DNA of 64,000 nucleotides, taken from CBDBCU01 sp965242615 (GTDB lineage: Bacteria; Chloroflexota; Dehalococcoidia; Lucifugimonadales; UBA3495). The notes under the pieces were generated by a model. It was not told where the DNA came from. It did no database searches and saw nothing but the letters and a program-made list of their open reading frames with translations. The stretch is from contig CBDESR010000004.1 of the NCBI GenBank assembly GCA_965242615.1, positions 248,001 through 312,000 of the forward strand, written 5' to 3'. A program made the position numbers and the translations under genes. Every line of letters begins with the position of its first letter. Position 1 is the first letter of the stretch. Positions 41,957-50,003 of the stretch are shown here, piece by piece.

Positions 41957-42730
41957 ATGGTGCGAACTAACGGCACGAAAGCGAAACTGGCTGCCGGCGC
42001 GGTTACTCTCGGCGCCAGTATCAACTTTTACGCTCCCGGCTTGGTCGAGCTGTATGGGGTGATGGGCTTTGATTGGGTCTGGATTGACTGCGAACACGGC
42101 TCCTCCAACGACTCCGAGACCGAAAATATGGTACGGGCCGCCGAACTTTACGACCTGACGCCCATCGTGCGGATACCCAATGCCTATCCTTCGACCATTC
42201 TGCGGTTCTTGGACCGGGGCGCGCAGGGGCTTATCGTGCCGCACATCTCCACTAAAGCCGAAGCTGAGGGCGTGGCCCGGGCGGCCCGCCACTATCCCGA
42301 AGGCGACCGCAGCAGCGCCACCGGCGGACGCACCAACCGGTTCGGGGCCGGCTTGTCCACTCCGGAATACTACGCCGCCGCCAATCGGGAAACCTTGGTT
42401 ATCGTGATGATTGAAACGCCGGAAGCAGTGGAAAATGTGCGGGAAATTGCCGCCGTTCCCGGCATTGACGCTTTGCTGGTGGGCAGCAGCGACTTGACCC
42501 AAACTATGGGTATGGCAACTCCCGCCCAACTGGACGCTGCTATTGACCGGGTTATCGCCGGAACTAAGGCCGAGGGCAAGTTCATCGGCGTAGCCGGCGC
42601 GGGGATGTCGCTGAACAACTTGCCGCGCTTTCAGCATTTTGCCGGCCAAGGGGTGCAACTGCTGTCGGTAGGCACTCAGGATATGATTCGCGGCGGCGGG
42701 GATGAGTTCTTAAAGGAAATGCGCGGCTGA
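41957..42730 (+). CDS. HpcH/HpaI-family aldolase
   Basis: A 257-residue TIM-barrel, class II metal-dependent pyruvate aldolase family protein. It has WVWIDCEHGSSN (catalytic His and metal-side residues), VRIPNAYPSTILRFLDRGAQ, GLIVPHI, MIETPEAVEN (metal Glu) and LLVGSSDLTQTMG (metal Asp). It cleaves or forms 2-keto-3-deoxy or 2-keto-4-hydroxy acids; the true substrate is unknown. It stands between rnpB and the PHP gene and shares direction with the following seven genes. Confidence 0.9.
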   Translation: MVRTNGTKAKLAAGAVTLGASINFYAPGLVELYGVMGFDWVWIDCEHGSSNDSETENMVRAAELYDLTPIVRIPNAYPSTILRFLDRGAQGLIVPHISTKAEAEGVARAARHYPEGDRSSATGGRTNRFGAGLSTPEYYAAANRETLVIVMIETPEAVENVREIAAVPGIDALLVGSSDLTQTMGMATPAQLDAAIDRVIAGTKAEGKFIGVAGAGMSLNNLPRFQHFAGQGVQLLSVGTQDMIRGGGDEFLKEMRG

Positions 42731-42817
42731 CCCGGTTGCCTATTCCGCCGGCAACCGGTATCATAGGCGGCAAAATTGCCGGCCTGATTTTCCCGTTTGC
42801 CGGGATTGCCCGAAAGG

Positions 42818-43483
42818 ATGATTGTCCGTTCTATGTACCTCGACTTGCACAGCCACTCAGTTTCCTCTGATGACTCCCGGGCTACGGTGGAGCAGTATGT
42901 CAAGTGGATTCAGGTTTTGCGGAAACGGGGCTACACGGTGGACGGCATTGTCCTGACCGAACACCGCAAGTTTGACTTTGACAAAGACTATTCCCAACTG
43001 GCGGCAGAGTACGGCGTCTTGATTCTTAAAGGGTCGGAACTGGATACCCGCTACGGCCACTTCCTGGTGTACGGCGTTACCGTCGCGCTGGCCAAAGAGG
43101 TCAACTTGGCGGATGTGGGGATGGACGCCCGGGAGTTGATGCGGGTAGCCCGGCAGCACAATGCCATTGCTTTTCCCGCCCACCCCGGCCGCTTTGGCAT
43201 CGGCTTGGTGGACTATATGGAGCAAGGCGAAACCTTTGCTGATGTGCACATTGCCGAGCGGTTGAACGGGGGTAGCCGAGCCGGAGAGAATGAACGAGCC
43301 GACGCCCTGTGCCGGGAACAGGGCTACGCCGGCACCGGCGGCAGCGACGCCCATCTGGCCAGCCACATTGGGGCTTGCCTTACTTCCTTTAAGACAACGA
43401 TACATAACGAGCGGGAGTTGGTGGATGCTCTGCTGACCGGCGGCTTTGCCCCGGTCTGGCTGGAGGATACTAAAGGGGAATAA
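42818..43483 (+). CDS. PHP-domain metal-dependent phosphoesterase
   Basis: A 221-residue PHP protein. Metal-binding motifs appear in order: DLHSHSVSSDD, LTEHRKFDFDKDY, GSELDTR, AFPAHPGRFG and GGSDAHLASHIG. Such proteins remove phosphate from nucleotides or histidinol phosphate, or act on 3',5'-bisphosphonucleosides. Start is uncertain among 42797 (TTG), 42818 (ATG) and 42833 (ATG); the last gives MYLDLHSHS, the closest to the family. The next gene begins six bases after the stop, so it is likely co-transcribed with the MaoC-type pair. Confidence 0.85.
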   Translation: MIVRSMYLDLHSHSVSSDDSRATVEQYVKWIQVLRKRGYTVDGIVLTEHRKFDFDKDYSQLAAEYGVLILKGSELDTRYGHFLVYGVTVALAKEVNLADVGMDARELMRVARQHNAIAFPAHPGRFGIGLVDYMEQGETFADVHIAERLNGGSRAGENERADALCREQGYAGTGGSDAHLASHIGACLTSFKTTIHNERELVDALLTGGFAPVWLEDTKGE

Positions 43484-43489
43484 GGGCTG

Positions 43490-43939
43490 ATGGCTTTGGA
43501 ACTGGAATACAACCGGGATTTGTACGGGGTGGAGCATCAGGCCGGCCCCTTTGCGATTACCCCGGAACTGATTCAGACTTTCAACCGCAGTATCGGCGAA
43601 ACCAACCCGGTCTTTACCGACCGGGTTGCGGCCCAAGCCGCCGGCTATGCCGATATTCTGGCGCCGCCCACTTTTTGCACTTTGCTGGTGCGTAATGTGG
43701 AGCTGCCGGATATTGAATTGCAGTTCGGCCGCGCCCGTTTCCACGCCGGCCAGCGAGTACAGTCCCGCGCCCCCATCGTGGCCGGGGATTGCTTGACCGC
43801 ATCCTCCCATCTGAAAGAGGTTTATCCCAAGACCGGGCGCAGCGGCACGATGGTTTTTACGGTTTGGGAAACTACATTTCGCAATCAGGATGGCGTGGTA
43901 GTCGCCGATGTGCAGGAATCCTACGCTTCCCGGGAGTGA
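43490..43939 (+). CDS. MaoC-like dehydratase, N-terminal (FAS1-like) type
   Basis: A 149-residue hot-dog-fold protein. ITPELIQTFNRSIGETNPVF followed by AQAAGYADILAPPTF is the pattern of the substrate-binding half of two-part MaoC/HTD2 enzymes, which lacks the full catalytic D-H pair. It probably pairs with the product of the next gene, nine bases away, to hydrate or dehydrate an acyl-CoA or acyl-ACP. Confidence 0.85.
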   Translation: MALELEYNRDLYGVEHQAGPFAITPELIQTFNRSIGETNPVFTDRVAAQAAGYADILAPPTFCTLLVRNVELPDIELQFGRARFHAGQRVQSRAPIVAGDCLTASSHLKEVYPKTGRSGTMVFTVWETTFRNQDGVVVADVQESYASRE

Positions 43940-43948
43940 ACTGAACCG

Positions 43949-44389
43949 ATGACCATTGGAACCGTCCCCTGGTTTGAGGATGTGGAGTTGGGCAGTGAAA
44001 TCGGCCCGCGGGAATTGGTGGCTACCGATGAAGGGGTAGCAGACTTTTGCCGGCTTTGGGGCAATGATATGCCGAACCGCTTTACGGAACAGGCTATCGC
44101 CGAAGCCTCCGGCCTGTCCGGGCCGATTGTCCCCGGTGTGATGAGTATGGCGATTATGAGCCAGGCTTTGACCGATTGGGCCGGCCCGGAGTCGCTGAAA
44201 GACTTGGATTTGGTGTTCCGCCAACCGGTGCCGCACAACCAGCCGCTGCTGATTTCGGCCACGGTTACCGATACCCGGCAGGAAAATGGGGAGAACCTGG
44301 TGGAGTGCGACCTGATGATGACCGGGCCGGACGGGGAACGCTATGTAGGCGGCACGGCATTGCTTGCCTTGCCTGGCAAAACCGGGTAG
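43949..44389 (+). CDS. MaoC-like dehydratase, second subunit
   Basis: A 146-residue hot-dog-fold protein, partner of the preceding gene. The region LWGNDMPNRFTEQAIAEASG corresponds to the hydratase motif GDxNPxHxDxxxA: the Asp and the Asn/Pro framework are kept, but the catalytic His position is Phe. VPGVMSMAIMSQAL is the usual active-site helix. If the alignment by eye is right, the pair may bind rather than hydrate its substrate, or the His may come from elsewhere. Confidence 0.82.
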   Translation: MTIGTVPWFEDVELGSEIGPRELVATDEGVADFCRLWGNDMPNRFTEQAIAEASGLSGPIVPGVMSMAIMSQALTDWAGPESLKDLDLVFRQPVPHNQPLLISATVTDTRQENGENLVECDLMMTGPDGERYVGGTALLALPGKTG

Positions 44390-44431
44390 CCGGTTCATCC
44401 CAATACATTCCGTTGAGGGGATTGCATTATT

Positions 44432-45220
44432 ATGGCGCAGATTGATGCCACCGCCGTGCTGGAAGTAACCGGCCTCAGTGCCGGTTACGGCGGGCGTTTG
44501 GCTTTGCAAGGTGTTACTTTCACCGCCGACCGGGGCGATGTGGTGGGTATTATCGGCCCCAATGGGGCGGGCAAATCCACCCTGCTGAAAGCCATTTTGG
44601 GCTTAATCAAGCCGTTGACCGGAGCGGTTTCCATTCTGGGGCAGCCGGCCTTGACCGCCCGAAAGCGGGTGGGCTATGTGCCGCAGCAGGAGCAGGTGGA
44701 TTGGGACTTTCCGGCAACGGTGGGAGATGTGACTTTGATGGGCCGCTACGCCAGCCGGGGGCTGTTCCGCCGTCCGACTAAAGAGGATAAGGAGCAGGCG
44801 GCGGCCGCTTTGGAGCGGGTCAAGATGTATGATCGGAAAAACGCCCTTATCGGCGAACTTTCCGGCGGGCAGCGGCGGCGCGCTTTGCTGGCCCGGGCTT
44901 TGGCCGGCAATCCCGCCCTGTTGCTGCTGGATGAACCGATGGCCGGCTTGGACGCGACCGCGCAGCACCAGTTGCTGGACATTTTCAGTAACTTGCAAGA
45001 GGAAGGGACGGCGATAGTTTTCAGCACCCACGATTTATCCTGCGTTTCCTCTTGCGCCGGCAAGTGCCTGTGCCTGCATTGCCAGATGGTGGCCTTTGGC
45101 GACCCGGAGGAAATTTTGACCGAGGATGTGCTGAACGAAACCTTTGGCGCGCATTTGCTGCTGGTGCATACCGACGGCCACGCCTACGCCTACCAGCACC
45201 ACAGCCACGGGGACGCGTAG
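44432..45220 (+). CDS. Metal ABC transporter ATP-binding protein (ZnuC/MntB type)
   Basis: A 262-residue ABC ATPase. Walker A is GPNGAGKST, the Q-loop segment is VGYVPQQEQVDWDFPATVGDV (the manganese/zinc-type version), the signature is LSGGQRRRALLARAL and Walker B is LLLLDEPMAGLD with the H-loop THDLSC. The C-terminus is His-rich (DGHAYAYQHHSHGD), a likely metal-binding tail. No membrane or binding-protein gene of a metal transporter lies beside it, which is unusual. Confidence 0.9.
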   Translation: MAQIDATAVLEVTGLSAGYGGRLALQGVTFTADRGDVVGIIGPNGAGKSTLLKAILGLIKPLTGAVSILGQPALTARKRVGYVPQQEQVDWDFPATVGDVTLMGRYASRGLFRRPTKEDKEQAAAALERVKMYDRKNALIGELSGGQRRRALLARALAGNPALLLLDEPMAGLDATAQHQLLDIFSNLQEEGTAIVFSTHDLSCVSSCAGKCLCLHCQMVAFGDPEEILTEDVLNETFGAHLLLVHTDGHAYAYQHHSHGDA

Positions 45221-45248
45221 CACATACACGGCAAGGATTGGTGTCAGG

Positions 45249-46097
45249 ATGTACGACCTGAGCGGGAAAGTGGCAATCGTTACCGGAGCCGGCGGGCGGC
45301 ACGGCATCGGCCGGGCTATCGCGACCCGACTGGCCCGGGAAGGGGCGGATGTAGTAGTTACCGACATTCCCCAATCCCGGGACGCGATCCGCGTCCAGGA
45401 CCGGGCCGAGGGTTGGGAAGGGCTGCCCAGTGTAGTCAAGGAAATCGAGGCTGAAGGGCGGCAGGCGTTGGGCCTCTTTTCCGATGCGGCCGACAGCGGG
45501 CAAGTGGCAGAAATGGTCGAGCAGGTGCTGGAGCGGTTCGGCAAGATTGACATTCTGGTCAACAACGCCGGTTCCCGCCCCGGCCGCGACCGGGTGCCGG
45601 TAGTGGAGCTGGAGGAAGATGCCTTTGACGAAGTGATGCGGGTCAATGTCCGGGGAACTTATTTGTGTTCCCGGGCGGTGGCGCGGCACATGGTAGCCCG
45701 CAATCAGGGCGGTAAAATCATCATCATTTCCTCCGGGGCCGGCAAGCGGGGCATTGCCCGCTACGCCGCTTATTGCGCTTCCAAGTTCGCCCTGGTGGGT
45801 TTTACCCAAGCCCTGGCTCAGGAAATGGCGCCGCACCGGGTTAATGTCAATGCCATCTGCCCCGGTCTGGTGGATACGGAGCGGGTGGATTTTATCGCGG
45901 CGGCCCTGGCGGCCGAAGGGCAGTCGGCTGAGGAACACCGGGCTTTGATGGTGCGGGAACGCTCCACCCGGGTGCCGATGGGCCGCATTGCCCAAGGAGA
46001 TGACATTGCCCGGCTGGCCGCTTTTCTTTCCTCTGCCGAGTCGGACTATATGACCGGCTTGTCTATCAGCGTATCCGGCGGCTCGGAAATGAACTAA
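45249..46097 (+). CDS. Short-chain dehydrogenase/reductase
   Basis: A 282-residue SDR. The cofactor loop is TGAGGRHGIGRAIA, NNAG is present as VNNAGSRPG, the catalytic Ser lies in IIISSGAGKRG and the YxxxK is YAAYCASK. The C-terminal TDGLSISVSGG-like end (MTGLSISVSGGSEMN) is typical. The ATG at 45249 was chosen because homology starts with MYDLSGKVAIVTG; the longer frame overlaps the ATPase gene. Substrate unknown. Confidence 0.9.
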   Translation: MYDLSGKVAIVTGAGGRHGIGRAIATRLAREGADVVVTDIPQSRDAIRVQDRAEGWEGLPSVVKEIEAEGRQALGLFSDAADSGQVAEMVEQVLERFGKIDILVNNAGSRPGRDRVPVVELEEDAFDEVMRVNVRGTYLCSRAVARHMVARNQGGKIIIISSGAGKRGIARYAAYCASKFALVGFTQALAQEMAPHRVNVNAICPGLVDTERVDFIAAALAAEGQSAEEHRALMVRERSTRVPMGRIAQGDDIARLAAFLSSAESDYMTGLSISVSGGSEMN

Positions 46098-46126
46098 CTC
46101 CGGATTTCCCGGGATTGGTGAAGTTA

Positions 46127-46417
46127 ATGGCATTGGAACGCACCGAAGTTGAACACATTGCCGCCCTGGCCCGCATCGGCTTGACCGACGCGGAACTGGA
46201 GACCTTTGGGGAACAGCTTTCCAACATCCTGGCTCAGTTTGAGGTGTTGAAGCAGTTGGATACCAGAGCCGTTGTCCCCACCGGCCACGCTGTAGAGTTG
46301 GCTACGGTGATGCGGGAGGATATTCCCCAATCGCCGCTTAACCCGGAGGATACCCTGCGGAACGCCCCCCGGCGGGAAGGCGATTTTTTCCGGGTTAAAG
46401 CGGTGCTGGAGGAGTAA
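46127..46417 (+). CDS. gatC: Asp/Glu-tRNA amidotransferase subunit C
   Basis: A 96-residue GatC. It shows VEHIAALARIGLTDAELE, then FGEQLSNILAQFEVLKQLDT and MREDIPQSPL, with NAPRREGDFFRVKAVLEE at the end, all standard. It stabilises GatA in the GatCAB complex that makes Gln-tRNA(Gln) or Asn-tRNA(Asn) by transamidation. gatA follows three bases later. An asnS gene nearby suggests the complex here mainly makes Gln-tRNA(Gln). Confidence 0.95.
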   Translation: MALERTEVEHIAALARIGLTDAELETFGEQLSNILAQFEVLKQLDTRAVVPTGHAVELATVMREDIPQSPLNPEDTLRNAPRREGDFFRVKAVLEE

Positions 46418-46420
46418 TTC

Positions 46421-47884
46421 TTGAACCGGGATGAACTGTGGCGGCTGACCATCTACGAAGCCCGGGACGGGTTGACTCGGCGGGATTTCAGTTCGGTGGA
46501 ATTGACCCGTTCCTGCCTGTCTCGCATCGAGCAGGTGGAAAGCCGGGTTAAGGCTTTCGTTACCGTTACCGGGGATGTTGCTCTGGAGCAAGCGGAACAA
46601 GCTGACCGCATTTTGGCTGCCGGGGAAGCCCAGCCGCTTACTGGCATCCCGATGCAACTTAAAGACTTGATTTGCACGAAGGGCATCCGCACTACTTGCG
46701 CCTCCCGGATGCTGGAAAACTATGTTCCGGTGTATGACGCCACTGTTGCGGAAAATCTGGGGAAGCAGGGCGCCGTGCTGTTGGGCAAAGGCAATATGGA
46801 CGAGTTCGCTATGGGTTCATCCTGCGAAAACTCGGCCTTTTTCCCAACGCGCAATCCTTGGGACTTGACGCGGGTGCCGGGCGGCAGCAGCGGCGGCGCG
46901 GCGGCCGCCGTAGCCGCTGGCGAAACTCTCTTTGCCTTGGGTTCGGATACCGGCGGTAGCATTCGGCAGCCGGCGTCCCTGTGCGGCGTAGTGGGGTTGA
47001 AACCCACCTACGGACAGGTCAGCCGCTACGGTCTAATTGCCTTTGCCTCCTCCTTAGACCAAATCGGGCCGGTGGGCAAGGATGTTACTGACTGCGCTTT
47101 GGTGCTTAACGCCATTGCCGGTTATGATGACAGGGATTCTACTTCTCTGCTGGCGGCCGCCGCTGACTTTACCGCCGGGCAGACCGGCCGGCTGGATAAC
47201 CTGCGGTTGGGTATCCCCGACGAGTACTTTGTAGCGGGAATGGAGCCAGGCGTCCGGGCGGCGGTGCGGCAAGCCATTACGGAACTGGAAAGGCTGGGCG
47301 CGTCCGTCGAACCGGTTTCCCTGCCGACTACCAAACACGCCTTGGCCTGCTACTACATCATTGCCCCGTCGGAATGCTCGGCTAATTTGGCCCGCTACGA
47401 TGGGGTAAAGTTCGGCTATTCTTATCAGGATACGGCGGATATGTGGCAGGCTATGGAAAGCACCCGGCAGCACGGTTTTGGCCCGGAGGTGAAGCGGCGG
47501 ATAATGCTGGGGACTTACGCCCTGTCCGCTGGCTACTATGATGCCTATTACCTTAAGGCGCAGCAGGCGCGGACGCTAATCCGCCAGGATTTTGCCCGGG
47601 TTTTCGAGCGGGTGGACGCCTTGGTAACGCCCACTTCTCCGGTGGTGGCTTTCCCACTGGGGGAAAAGACGGCAGACCCGGTGCAGATGTATCTGATTGA
47701 TGTCTGCACCCTGCCGATAAACATAGCCGGCCTGCCGGCTTTGTCAGTGCCTTGCGGATTTGCCGACGGCTTGCCGGTAGGGATGCAGCTGATTGGCCCG
47801 CACCTGTCGGAGGAACGGCTGCTGGGTATAGCCTACGCCTACGAGCAGGCTACCGAGTGGCACAAGGCCAAGCCGGGGCTTTAG
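46421..47884 (+). CDS. gatA: Asp/Glu-tRNA amidotransferase subunit A
   Basis: A 487-residue full-length GatA, the glutaminase subunit. The triad is visible: Lys in MQLKDLICTKG, cis-Ser in PGGSSGGAAAAVAAG, and nucleophile Ser in GSDTGGSIRQPASLCG. VNIAGLPALSVPCG-type C-terminal motif is present. The start is TTG, preceded by GGAGGAG at the proper distance, and lies four bases after gatC. gatB is not in the window. The stop overlaps by four bases the stop of the antitoxin gene on the other strand. Confidence 0.95.
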   Translation: MNRDELWRLTIYEARDGLTRRDFSSVELTRSCLSRIEQVESRVKAFVTVTGDVALEQAEQADRILAAGEAQPLTGIPMQLKDLICTKGIRTTCASRMLENYVPVYDATVAENLGKQGAVLLGKGNMDEFAMGSSCENSAFFPTRNPWDLTRVPGGSSGGAAAAVAAGETLFALGSDTGGSIRQPASLCGVVGLKPTYGQVSRYGLIAFASSLDQIGPVGKDVTDCALVLNAIAGYDDRDSTSLLAAAADFTAGQTGRLDNLRLGIPDEYFVAGMEPGVRAAVRQAITELERLGASVEPVSLPTTKHALACYYIIAPSECSANLARYDGVKFGYSYQDTADMWQAMESTRQHGFGPEVKRRIMLGTYALSAGYYDAYYLKAQQARTLIRQDFARVFERVDALVTPTSPVVAFPLGEKTADPVQMYLIDVCTLPINIAGLPALSVPCGFADGLPVGMQLIGPHLSEERLLGIAYAYEQATEWHKAKPGL

Positions 47885-48141
47885 GATTCCAATGCCTGCG
47901 CCGCTGAGTACTCCGGTACGGTGAGGTAGCCCTCCGGACTTTGAGTGCCTTCCGCTAACAGGAAATGGTCCAGTTTCCTGGAAAGGGCGGCCGACAGATA
48001 GGGTTCCCGGCATTGCTGGCAGATATCTGCCGGCACATCCCGGATAACTACCAACTGTTCGCCCTGCCAAAGTTGTAGGGTGGTTTTGCCCGGTACCAAC
48101 GCTCCGCTGCACCAATCGCAACGGTCAACTTCTTTACGCAT
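47881..48141 (-). CDS. YgiT-type zinc-finger antitoxin (MqsA-like)
   Basis: An 86-residue protein with CDWC and CQQC cysteine pairs that form an MqsA/YgiT-type zinc finger, followed by VPADICQQCREPYLS and a short C-terminal part, too short for a full helix-turn-helix. It starts four bases after the stop of the DUF4258 gene, so the order is toxin first, as in mqsRA. Its end overlaps that of gatA on the other strand. Confidence 0.82.
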   Translation of the reverse strand: MRKEVDRCDWCSGALVPGKTTLQLWQGEQLVVIRDVPADICQQCREPYLSAALSRKLDHFLLAEGTQSPEGYLTVPEYSAAQALES

Positions 48142-48145
48142 TACC

Positions 48146-48469
48146 TCACCTGCGGGTCTTGTAATCCCGCTGCCACTCGGAATCGTCTGGTTCATACACC
48201 GTAACGATCCGGAGCGCCGGTTCTGTGTTTCCTCTAGAACAGACGATATGGAGCGGCTCCCCTGAAGCCAGCCAGCCTAAAATAAGAGAAGTTGGGTAAG
48301 GGTCTCCGTTGGGGTTGCGCTCTATGATTTCCCCGTTGAGCAAGACATCCTCGATTTGAGATAGGGCGATTCCCCGCTCCAGTCGCCGAAGCGTAGCATG
48401 GCCGGTCAAACGGTATGTCCCCGCATAAATATGACTGTGAATAAACCGTATACCGGGCGGTACAGGCAT
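48146..48469 (-). CDS. DUF4258 protein, probable toxin of an MqsR-like type
   Basis: A 107-residue protein. It has YRLTGHATLRRLERGIALSQ (the HA-x-R-xx-RGI pattern of DUF4258), then VLLNGEIIERNPNGDPYPT and LHIVCSRGNTEPALRIVTVYEPDD. Such proteins have a BrnT/RelE-like fold and are usually toxins paired with YgiT-type zinc-finger antitoxins, exactly the gene that follows. The ATG at 48469 is preferred; the frame is open further upstream across the promoter. Expected action is mRNA cleavage. Confidence 0.82.
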   Translation of the reverse strand: MPVPPGIRFIHSHIYAGTYRLTGHATLRRLERGIALSQIEDVLLNGEIIERNPNGDPYPTSLILGWLASGEPLHIVCSRGNTEPALRIVTVYEPDDSEWQRDYKTRR

Positions 48470-48499
48470 ACTTGCTCGCTTACTTCTGTCCTGAATACC

Positions 48500-48517
48500 A
48501 TTATATCCAGTATAACA
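48500..48517 (-). promoter_or_regulatory. Promoter of the DUF4258/YgiT pair
   Basis: On the minus strand, TGT-TATACT (48509-48517) and, nine bases on, a perfect TATAAT (48500-48505). Either could be the -10. Low GC locally. Confidence 0.5.
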
Positions 48518-48602
48518 CTCATTTGCTACCCGCCGCCCTTTCCCGATACCCCGCGCCAATGCTAAAATCAGGTCATTCCATTGGCGGTAGGAGGGATACA
48601 TA

Positions 48603-49988
48603 ATGCAGCGCAGCCGAGTTAAGGATATTCTGAACCGGGATGCGGCCGGGGGCGAAGTGCTGGTGCAGGGCTGGGTTAAGACCCGCCGCTCCTCCGGCGC
48701 CGTTTCCTTTGTGCAAATCAGTGATGGCTCGACCCTGAAAGACCTGCAAATTGTGGTGGAGCAATCCTCGCCGCATTACCCTTTGGTGGAGTCCCTTACC
48801 GCCGGTTGTAGCGTCAGCGTGGTCGGGGAACTTACGGAGTCCCAAGGCCGGGGGCAGCGGTATGAGGTCAAGGCGCGGGAAGTGCAGTTGCTGGGCGCGG
48901 CCGACCCGGAGGAGTATCCCCTCCAAAAGAAGCGGCATACTCTGGAGTTTCTGCGGGAGATTGCCCACTTGCGGCCGCGCACCAACACTTTCGGCGCGAT
49001 GGCACGGGTGCGGAGTGGTATGGCTTATGCCATCCACCGGTTCTTTCAGGAGCGGGGCTTTCAGTATATTCAGACGCCGATGATAACCGCTAGTGATGCC
49101 GAGGGCGCCGGGTCGATGTTCCGGGTTACTACACTGGACCTGGAAAACCCGCCGCGGCGGGAGGGCGCGGCGGATACGGCCGCCGATTTCTTTGGCCGGC
49201 CTACTTATCTGACGGTCAGCGGCCAGTTGGAAGCGGAAATCTTTGCCTTGGCCCTGTCGGATGTTTATACCTTTGGCCCCACTTTCCGCGCCGAAAACTC
49301 CAACACTTCCCGCCACTTGGCCGAGTTCTGGATGGTGGAGCCGGAAGTGGCCTTTTGCGACCTGGACGGGTTGGCGGAACTGGCTGAGGATTTTCTTAAA
49401 TCCATCTTTACCTACGCCCTAGAAAACTGCGCCGAGGATTTGGCATTTTTCAACCAGTGGTACGACAAGGCGACCATTGCCACTTTGGAGGGCATTGTCA
49501 ACGCCAGCTTTGAGCGGCTGACTTACACCGAAGCGGTGCAGTTGCTGCAAAATTCCGGGGAAAGTTTCGAGTTTCCGGTGCAGTGGGGACTGGACTTGCA
49601 GTCGGAACACGAGCGTTACCTGACCGAGAAAAAGATAGGCAAGCCGGTGGTAGTTACCGACTACCCCAAAGACATCAAGGCGTTTTATATGCGCCTGAAC
49701 GACGACGGGCAAACGGTGCGGGCAATGGATGTGCTGGCGCCGCGCTTGGGGGAAATCATCGGCGGCAGTCAACGGGAGGAACGGGAGGGCGTGCTGCGGG
49801 AGCGGATGGCGCAGAGCGGGCTGGACGCGGCTAACTACTGGTGGTATTTGGACTTGCGCCGCTACGGCACCGTCCCCCACGCCGGCTTTGGTTTGGGTTT
49901 TGAGCGGACGGTGCAGTTCATCACCGGGATGCAAAATATCCGGGATGTGATTGCCTTTCCCCGGACGCCGCGGAATGCGGAGTTTTAG
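48603..49988 (+). CDS. asnS: Asparaginyl-tRNA synthetase
   Basis: A 461-residue class IIb synthetase that charges tRNA(Asn). The N-terminal OB-fold (VLVQGWVKTRRSSGAVSFVQ) binds the anticodon. Motif 2 is FRAENSNTSRHLAEFWMVEP, with the AsnRS-type RAENSNTSRH. Motif 3 is GFGLGFERTVQFITGM. The end MQNIRDVIAFPRTPRNAEF is diagnostic for AsnRS. Length is normal. Confidence 0.96.
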   Translation: MQRSRVKDILNRDAAGGEVLVQGWVKTRRSSGAVSFVQISDGSTLKDLQIVVEQSSPHYPLVESLTAGCSVSVVGELTESQGRGQRYEVKAREVQLLGAADPEEYPLQKKRHTLEFLREIAHLRPRTNTFGAMARVRSGMAYAIHRFFQERGFQYIQTPMITASDAEGAGSMFRVTTLDLENPPRREGAADTAADFFGRPTYLTVSGQLEAEIFALALSDVYTFGPTFRAENSNTSRHLAEFWMVEPEVAFCDLDGLAELAEDFLKSIFTYALENCAEDLAFFNQWYDKATIATLEGIVNASFERLTYTEAVQLLQNSGESFEFPVQWGLDLQSEHERYLTEKKIGKPVVVTDYPKDIKAFYMRLNDDGQTVRAMDVLAPRLGEIIGGSQREEREGVLRERMAQSGLDAANYWWYLDLRRYGTVPHAGFGLGFERTVQFITGMQNIRDVIAFPRTPRNAEF

Positions 49989-50003
49989 GGCTGGCAGGGT
50001 CAG

